Assembly: GCA_964580675.1 (NCBI GenBank)
Contig: CAZOLI010000042.1
Location: 1-19,888 of the forward strand
Reading direction: 5' to 3'
Source of the DNA: CAZOLI01 sp964580675
Lineage (GTDB): Bacteria; Planctomycetota; MHYJ01; CAYXQY01
DNA: 19,888 nt
A program made the position numbers and the translations under genes. Of the stretch, positions 15,347 to 19,888 are shown piece by piece (the first letter of the stretch is position 1; every line of letters starts with the position of its first letter). The notes beneath the pieces were generated by a model. That model was not told the DNA's origin and ran no database searches. It saw nothing but the letters and a program-made list of their open reading frames with translations.

Positions 15347-18070
15347 ATGAGAAACATTCAACCATCGTACCTGCCCGGGACACGGGGAGAAGAAGGACAG
15401 TGTGTGCTCCGGGACGGAACCACCGCGGCGATTCGACCCGTGCGGGAGGAGGATGCCGCCGAGCTGTCCCGGTTTTTCCGGAACATGCCGGGGGATTTTC
15501 AGGCGAACCGTTTTATGCTGCCGGATCTTTCCCGGAACGAATTCATCGAGCGAATCACCGAAATGGACGACGTGTACACCCTGGTGGTCACGCGGGTGGT
15601 CGAGGAAGAGGAACGCATCGTGGCCATCGGTACGTATCTGCGGAAGGGGGCGGAAGAGGCGGAGGTCTCGTTTGCCGTGGCGAAGGAGTTTCGGGGCCGG
15701 GGCATTGGGACCATACTCCTGGAACGGCTGGCGCTTCACGCGGTGCGAAACGACGTGTTCCGGTTTCGGGCCCGGATGAGCCCGGACAATGAGCCGATGA
15801 TACAGGTGTTTCGTGATTCCGGGTTTTCACTGCAAATGGAGGAGGACGACGAAATGCTTGAGGTTTCCCTGCGGCTCGAGCCGGGGGAGGAGTACCTCGA
15901 AAAGTCCGACACCCGTGACCGGATCGCGGCCGCGGCTTCCCTGAAACCTTTCTTCGAGCCGAACGCGGTGGCGGTGGTCGGGGCGTCCCGGGAGCCCGAA
16001 AGCATCGGCTATCTGGAGCTGGAGGCACTGGTGACCTCTCGGTTCTCGGGGCCGGTCTATCCCGTGAACCCCTCCGCGGACGTCGTTCGTTCGATGCGTT
16101 CGTACGACTCGGCGGCGGACCTTCCACAGCAGGTGGACCTCGCGATCATCACGGTGCCCGCCGGGGTGGTTCCGTCCGTCGTGGAGGATTGCGCGGAAAA
16201 CGGGGTGCGGGCACTTGTCGTCATCACGGCCGGTTTTGCCGAAACCGGCGAGGAAGGTCGAGAACGGCAGAACAGGATCACCGAGATCGCCCGGAAGCAC
16301 GGCATGCGCATCGTGGGCCCGAACTGCATGGGGCTTCTGAACACGGATCCCGAATTTTCCCTGAACGCGTCGTTTTCCCCGTCGTTCCCCCCCGAGGGAA
16401 CCATTGCGATGTCCTCCCAGAGCGGTGCACTTGGCCTATCGATTCTGTCGCTTGCGGAGGAGCGAAACCTGGGGCTGTCGAAGTTTGTGAGCATCGGAAA
16501 CCGTGCCGATGTCTCGACCAATGATCTGCTTCAGTACTGGGAGGAGGATCAGCGAACGGACGTGATTCTGCTGTACCTGGAGTCCTTCGGGGACCCACGG
16601 AAATTTGCCCGCGTGGCGAGAAGGGTGTCCCGGAAGAAGCCGATCGTGGCGGTAAAAGGAGGAAGGACATCCGCGGGGCGCCGGGCCGCAAGCTCACACA
16701 CCGCTTCTATGGCGGGCAGCCGGGAGGCGGCGGACGCGCTGTTTCAACAGACCGGTATTTTGCGGGCGGGGGATACGGAAGAGATGTTTGACGTGGCCGC
16801 CGCGCTGGCCCACCAGCCGCTGCCGGCGGGACGAAACGCCGGCATCGTCACCAACGCCGGCGGGCCGGGCATCCTCGCCGCCGACGCATTCGAATCCGAA
16901 CAGCTTGAACTGCCGGAGTTACGGGAGCCCACGAAGGAAAAGCTCCGTTCGTTCCTGCCGCATGAGGCCAGCCTGACCAATCCCGTGGACATGATTGCCT
17001 CCGCCGGCCCGAAGGAATACCGGAAAGCCGTCCGGACGGTCATGGAGGCGGAGAACGTGGACATGCTGGTGGCCATTTACATTCCGCCGAACCGGTCGCA
17101 GCGCGAGGAGGTGGTGCAGGCCATTTGCCGGGGTGTTTCCGATGCGAGGGAGGCCGGTGTGACCGGCAAGCCGGTACACCTTGTTTTTATTTCGGACGAT
17201 CCGCCGGGCCGGTTGATTGAAACCGGCAGCGAGTCCATTCCCACCTCCCGGTACCCGGAGACCGCCGCCCGGATCTTCGGGAACCTGTGTAATTACCGGG
17301 AGTGGATCGAGAAGCCGACGGCCGGATTTCCGGCGTTCGACGACGTGGACCCGGAGACCGCCCGGGACCTCGTGGAGTCGGTTCGAACCGAACGAAACGG
17401 GGGATGGCTGACGGCCGGGGAAGTACGGGACGTACTGGAGTGCTTTTCCGTTCCGGTGGCCGAAGGAGGGGTGGCCCATGATGCGGACGAGGCGGTGCAA
17501 ATTGCCGATGGCGTCGGGTATCCCGTGGCGCTGAAAATATCGTCCCGGGAGATCGTTCACAAGAGTGACGTCGGCGGGGTCCAGCTGGATCTGGCATCAC
17601 CGGACGAGGTCCGGGACGCGTACGAGGACATGATGGACCGATTTTCGGAGGAGCAGGAGGAGAAAATTGACGGGGTGCTCGTGCAGGAAATGATTGATGA
17701 AGGGGTCGAAGTGATGATCGGGGCCACCCGGGATCCACAGTTCGGCCACCTGATCGGGTTCGGGCTCGGCGGGGTGTTCGTGGAAATTTTAAGTGACGTC
17801 CAGTTTCGGGTCTCCCCCCTGACCGAACAGGACGCGCTTGACATGATGGAGGAGATCCGCGGGGCCGAGCTGTTGAAGGGCTACCGGGGCAAGCCGCCCG
17901 TGGATCGGGAAGCCCTCCGGGACGCCCTTCTCCGCCTTTCGACCATGGTGGAGCACCTTCCGGAGATTCGGGAACTGGACCTGAACCCGGTCTTTGCGAG
18001 ACCGGAGCCGGCGGGGTGCTGTGTGGTGGACGCGCGAATCCGGATTGAACCGGCCCCGGCGGCAGAATAA
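15347..18070 (+). CDS. GNAT acetyltransferase fused to ADP-forming acyl-CoA synthetase (Pat/ACD family)
   Basis: This 907-residue protein has an N-terminal GNAT domain (about 18-178; acetyl-CoA motif FRGRGIGTIL at 115-124), then a CoA-binding domain (about 198-325; VAVVGAS 208-214 and GPNCMG 324-329), succinyl-CoA ligase-like domains (about 340-660) and an ATP-grasp domain (about 680-900; ALKISSREIVHKSDVGGV 728-745). The predicted activities are acetylation of protein lysines, as in Pat enzymes that control acyl-CoA synthetases, and possibly ADP-forming acyl-CoA/acetate interconversion. The phosphohistidine of active ACD enzymes appears kept as H451 in SHTASMAGS; in E. coli PatZ this site is reported to be lost, and there the GNAT domain is C-terminal. 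AAGAGG (15333-15338) eight nt before the ATG supports the start. Confidence 0.93.
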   Translation: MRNIQPSYLPGTRGEEGQCVLRDGTTAAIRPVREEDAAELSRFFRNMPGDFQANRFMLPDLSRNEFIERITEMDDVYTLVVTRVVEEEERIVAIGTYLRKGAEEAEVSFAVAKEFRGRGIGTILLERLALHAVRNDVFRFRARMSPDNEPMIQVFRDSGFSLQMEEDDEMLEVSLRLEPGEEYLEKSDTRDRIAAAASLKPFFEPNAVAVVGASREPESIGYLELEALVTSRFSGPVYPVNPSADVVRSMRSYDSAADLPQQVDLAIITVPAGVVPSVVEDCAENGVRALVVITAGFAETGEEGRERQNRITEIARKHGMRIVGPNCMGLLNTDPEFSLNASFSPSFPPEGTIAMSSQSGALGLSILSLAEERNLGLSKFVSIGNRADVSTNDLLQYWEEDQRTDVILLYLESFGDPRKFARVARRVSRKKPIVAVKGGRTSAGRRAASSHTASMAGSREAADALFQQTGILRAGDTEEMFDVAAALAHQPLPAGRNAGIVTNAGGPGILAADAFESEQLELPELREPTKEKLRSFLPHEASLTNPVDMIASAGPKEYRKAVRTVMEAENVDMLVAIYIPPNRSQREEVVQAICRGVSDAREAGVTGKPVHLVFISDDPPGRLIETGSESIPTSRYPETAARIFGNLCNYREWIEKPTAGFPAFDDVDPETARDLVESVRTERNGGWLTAGEVRDVLECFSVPVAEGGVAHDADEAVQIADGVGYPVALKISSREIVHKSDVGGVQLDLASPDEVRDAYEDMMDRFSEEQEEKIDGVLVQEMIDEGVEVMIGATRDPQFGHLIGFGLGGVFVEILSDVQFRVSPLTEQDALDMMEEIRGAELLKGYRGKPPVDREALRDALLRLSTMVEHLPEIRELDLNPVFARPEPAGCCVVDARIRIEPAPAAE

Positions 18071-18100
18071 GGATGGATGTCACCGGTTCGGTTTCGGACG

Positions 18101-18129
18101 TTGTATTGACCGTGCAAATTTTTTACCAT
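18101..18129 (+). promoter_or_regulatory. Weak candidate promoter for the selenoprotein-cyoE unit
   Basis: TTGTAT (18101-18106) and TACCAT (18124-18129) are 17 nt apart in an AT-rich patch within the 134-bp gap before the DsbA-family gene. Each matches the consensus only partly. The 5' leader would be about 70 nt. Confidence 0.25.
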
Positions 18130-18204
18130 TGAGGTCGTTGTTCTCCGTTTGTGATCGATGGAGATTCGCAGGATTGAACCAGTTAATTCCGGGAGAAGAA
18201 GGTG

Positions 18205-18873
18205 ATGAAGGAAGATTTTGATCCCACCGTCTGGAGCTGTTACGTCTGACCCTACGCCTACCGGGTCACGTTGTGGCTCGACCGTGTGGCCGAACAGATC
18301 GACGGCAATTTATCGCTCACGTGGAAGGCGTTTTTGCTGGAGCAGGTGAACCACCCGAAATCCCGGGACGAGGACTGGAAGATCTGGGAGGACCCCGACG
18401 TGGACTCCCGGGATCTCCCCCCGCAGGAAGCGGCGTACGCCGTGAGGGAACGGGAGGGAAAAGAGGCGTTTGACCGGTATCACCGGTCGCTGTTCCGGGC
18501 GCATCACGAGGAGGATCGGGACATTACAAGCCCCTCCACCCTCGTGGAGATTGCGGGGGAGCAGGACCTGGATACAGAAGCCCTCGCGTCGGACCTGGAG
18601 GAGCACCGGTACCGGAAAGCGGTCGGACAGGAACACCTTGAGGGAGAGCGCGAGCTTGACCTGTTCGGCGTGCCCACCATTCTGTTCGACGGCACCCAGC
18701 CCATCTTTCTGAAGCTGGCGGAGGGAGAGTGGGAGGGAACGGACGACCTCGACCTGTTTTACGACATCTACGACACGGCGGCGACCCGGTCGTATCTTCT
18801 GACGGTCAAGAAACCGTCCTCCGCGGCCAGTCGTGCGCCCGCACAGCCGAGAAACAGTAACGGATCCCAGTAG
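18205..18873 (+). CDS. DsbA-family thioredoxin-fold protein, probable selenoprotein (in-frame TGA at the catalytic Cys position)
   Basis: Read with TGA 18247-18249 as selenocysteine, this is a 222-residue cytoplasmic thioredoxin-fold protein with no signal peptide. The N-terminus is TVWSCYVUPYAYR with U15 where, as I recall, this DsbA-like family has Cys in CPWAYR or CPYAYR. The family pattern continues: LWLDRV (23-28), WKAFLLEQVN, DRYHRSLFRAHHEE and the cis-Pro loop FGVPTILF (P157). C12, three residues before U15, is the only cysteine, giving a CxxU redox pair. The start ATG has GGGAG (18192-18195) and AAGG upstream; the frame is closed by TAA at 18184. Without recoding only 14 codons would be read. 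cyoE follows after 9 nt, so both are probably co-transcribed. Substrate unknown; a thiol or selenol oxidoreductase role is inferred. A nonsense mutation or sequencing error is the alternative. Confidence 0.82.
18247..18277 (+). promoter_or_regulatory. Candidate bacterial SECIS element at the in-frame TGA
   Basis: Two alternative hairpins can be drawn by eye. One pairs UGACCC, including the UGA codon (18247-18252), with GGGUCA (18263-18268), six perfect base pairs. The other pairs GCC-AC-CG (18256-18263, U18259 bulged) with CG-GU-GGC (18269-18277, UU bulged) around the loop GGUCA (18264-18268). A 5' bulged U and a GGUC apical loop are also features of the E. coli fdhF SECIS that binds SelB. 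The loop starts 14 nt after the UGA, slightly closer than usual. No folding energy was computed. Confidence 0.5.
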
Positions 18874-18882
18874 ACGAGACGA

Positions 18883-19782
18883 ATGAACAGTCAGCCCTAC
18901 CGGACCGGATTAAAGCGGCGATTTCTGGATTACCTTTCCCTCCTCAAGCCGCGCATCACCATGCTGTCGCTGGTCACCACGTTTGCCGGCATGTGGCTTG
19001 CGGCGCCGTGGGGACTGGAACCCCGTACCATACTGTTTGTGCTGCTGGGAACGGGACTCGGGGCCGGCAGTGCCAGCGCACTGAACAATTATCTTGACCG
19101 AAACCTCGACGGACAAATGAGTCGAACCCGGGACCGTCCGCTTCCCCAGGACCGGCTCCCGGCCTCACACGCACTTGCCCTCGGCACGGCCACCGGGGTG
19201 ACCGGCGTGGTCCTGCTGTCCGCCGCCGCCAATCTTACCGCCGGTGTGCTCCTGCTGTTCTCCATCTGTTTTTACAACGGCGTATACACCCTGTGGATGA
19301 AGCATCAATCCCGGTTTGCCACGGAGATCTCCGGCGTGGCCGGTGCCCTCGCCCCGGTGATTGGATGGGTGTCGGTGACGGGACGGTTCGGTCCGGAAGC
19401 CCTGATCCTGTTTGGCATTCTGTTTACGTGGCAGCCCGGCCATTTCTGGGCACTCGGCATCAAGTACGTGGATGATTACCGGGGCGCCGGACTTCCCCGG
19501 TACCCGGTCGTCCGGGGGGTACAGGCCACGAAGTACCGTATGCTGGCGTACGTGTGTTTGCTGGTGCCGCTGAGTATCGGTCCGGCCTTCACCGGACTCG
19601 TCTCGTCCATGTATCTCCTGCCCGCCTCCGTCCTGGGTGCCGCGTACCTCGGCGTCACCGTTTACTTTGTTTTCCGACCCGTGACGGAGAAACGGACCCT
19701 GGCCCTGTTCGGGTCGTCGGTGGGATACCTGTTCCTGCTGTTTTCCGGGATGTTGTTCTTCGCCGGTTCCGGATCGGTGTAA
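18883..19782 (+). CDS. cyoE: Protoheme IX farnesyltransferase (heme O synthase)
   Basis: This 299-residue integral membrane prenyltransferase (CtaB/CyoE, UbiA superfamily) transfers a farnesyl group from farnesyl diphosphate to heme B to make heme O, needed for heme-copper oxidases. The first Asp-rich motif is N68-x-x-x-D72-x-x-x-D76, followed by MSRTRDRPLP; the conserved WQPGHFWALGIKY leads to the second motif YVDDYRGAGLPRYPVV (195-210). Eight to nine hydrophobic helices cover the rest. YTLWMKHQSRFATEISGVAGALAPVIGW is also typical. The ATG at 18883 is 9 nt after the preceding TAG, with a GACGAGACGA purine-rich leader but no strong Shine-Dalgarno sequence, which suggests coupling to the DsbA-family gene. 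The oxidase subunit genes are not in this window. Confidence 0.95.
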   Translation: MNSQPYRTGLKRRFLDYLSLLKPRITMLSLVTTFAGMWLAAPWGLEPRTILFVLLGTGLGAGSASALNNYLDRNLDGQMSRTRDRPLPQDRLPASHALALGTATGVTGVVLLSAAANLTAGVLLLFSICFYNGVYTLWMKHQSRFATEISGVAGALAPVIGWVSVTGRFGPEALILFGILFTWQPGHFWALGIKYVDDYRGAGLPRYPVVRGVQATKYRMLAYVCLLVPLSIGPAFTGLVSSMYLLPASVLGAAYLGVTVYFVFRPVTEKRTLALFGSSVGYLFLLFSGMLFFAGSGSV

Positions 19783-19825
19783 CGAGCTCTTCCTTCGTCC
19801 CGGCGTAATCCCTTCCCCAAACGCG

Positions 19826-19888
19826 TTACGCGTCCTCCGTCCGGTGATGCTCCGGCGTCCAGCAAATGGACTCGGCCACGTGGTCGCA
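19826..19888 (-). CDS. Possible C-terminal end of a gene entering from the right
   Basis: On the minus strand a frame open from the window edge ends at TAA (19828-19826) and encodes CDHVAESICWTPEHHRTEDA. It would converge with cyoE, 43 bp apart, and the stop lies in the small inverted repeat ACGCG-TTA-CGCGT (19821-19833). Twenty residues are too few to identify a family, and other frames are also open here. Confidence 0.25.
   Translation of the reverse strand, partial: CDHVAESICWTPEHHRTEDA

Noticed and set aside
17187..18083. Minus-strand 298-codon Pro/Arg/Ser-rich frame antisense to the acyl-CoA synthetase
   Set aside because: It has shadow-frame composition without domains, opposite a well-supported ATP-grasp coding region.
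18271..18873. Shorter DsbA-family gene starting at TTG 18271, after the in-frame TGA
   Set aside because: It lacks the first beta strand and the whole active site of the thioredoxin fold and has no ribosome-binding site; the upstream ATG at 18205 with a good ribosome-binding site restores both.
18205..18873. Pseudogene by nonsense mutation
   Set aside because: Only one stop interrupts it, exactly at the catalytic Cys, and the rest is intact with no frameshift. It cannot be fully excluded from this sequence alone, but selenocysteine explains more.

Overview
The window is a dense stretch of bacterial chromosome carrying twelve recognisable protein-coding genes, one small membrane ORF and one possible gene fragment at the right edge. 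No rRNA, tRNA, CRISPR array, insertion sequence or phage gene was found. Proteins are rich in Asp and Glu, especially the aconitase, the acyl-CoA synthetase and the DsbA-family protein, which suggests a salt-adapted bacterium. The first gene resembles, from memory, an ArgA-like acetyltransferase of Bacteroidota-type bacteria, and the EF-hand secreted protein is of a kind common in Planctomycetes-type and marine bacteria. The phylum cannot be fixed from this sequence alone. The right half is visibly more G+C-rich than the left.

Layout. 1-1.9 kb (+): a GNAT acetyltransferase with a four-cysteine C-terminus, then a secreted EF-hand protein with a very basic Gly/Lys/Pro tail. 1.9-4.1 kb (-): a GAF-PAS-GGDEF-EAL protein with a degenerate GGDEF motif and an intact EAL domain, so probably a c-di-GMP phosphodiesterase. 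4.5-8.9 kb (-): a MoxR AAA+ ATPase, a DUF58 protein and a TgpA-type membrane transglutaminase in one operon; the last two genes overlap by ATGA. 9.3-9.5 kb (-): a small XRE regulator with an inverted repeat over its likely promoter. 9.6-10.3 kb: a long intergenic region with possible RNA structure. 10.3-13.5 kb (+): moaD, aconitase A and a 45-residue single-span membrane protein. 13.7-18.1 kb (+): a phosphotransferase/P-loop kinase fusion and a GNAT plus ADP-forming acyl-CoA synthetase fusion. 18.2-19.8 kb (+): a DsbA-family oxidoreductase and heme O synthase (cyoE).

The most interesting item is the DsbA-family gene at 18205-18873. Its reading frame contains one in-frame TGA (18247-18249), exactly where this thioredoxin-fold family has its catalytic cysteine in the CPxAYR motif. 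The codon lies in a Cys-x-x-TGA arrangement, is followed at once by foldable stem-loops, and the frame stays open with clear family similarity for 207 more codons. Four neighbouring genes end in TGA, so TGA is not generally reassigned. The best reading is a selenocysteine-containing DsbA-family selenoprotein with a bacterial SECIS element, next to a heme O synthase gene. A gene caller that treats TGA as stop would either miss it or give it a false start downstream that removes the active site.
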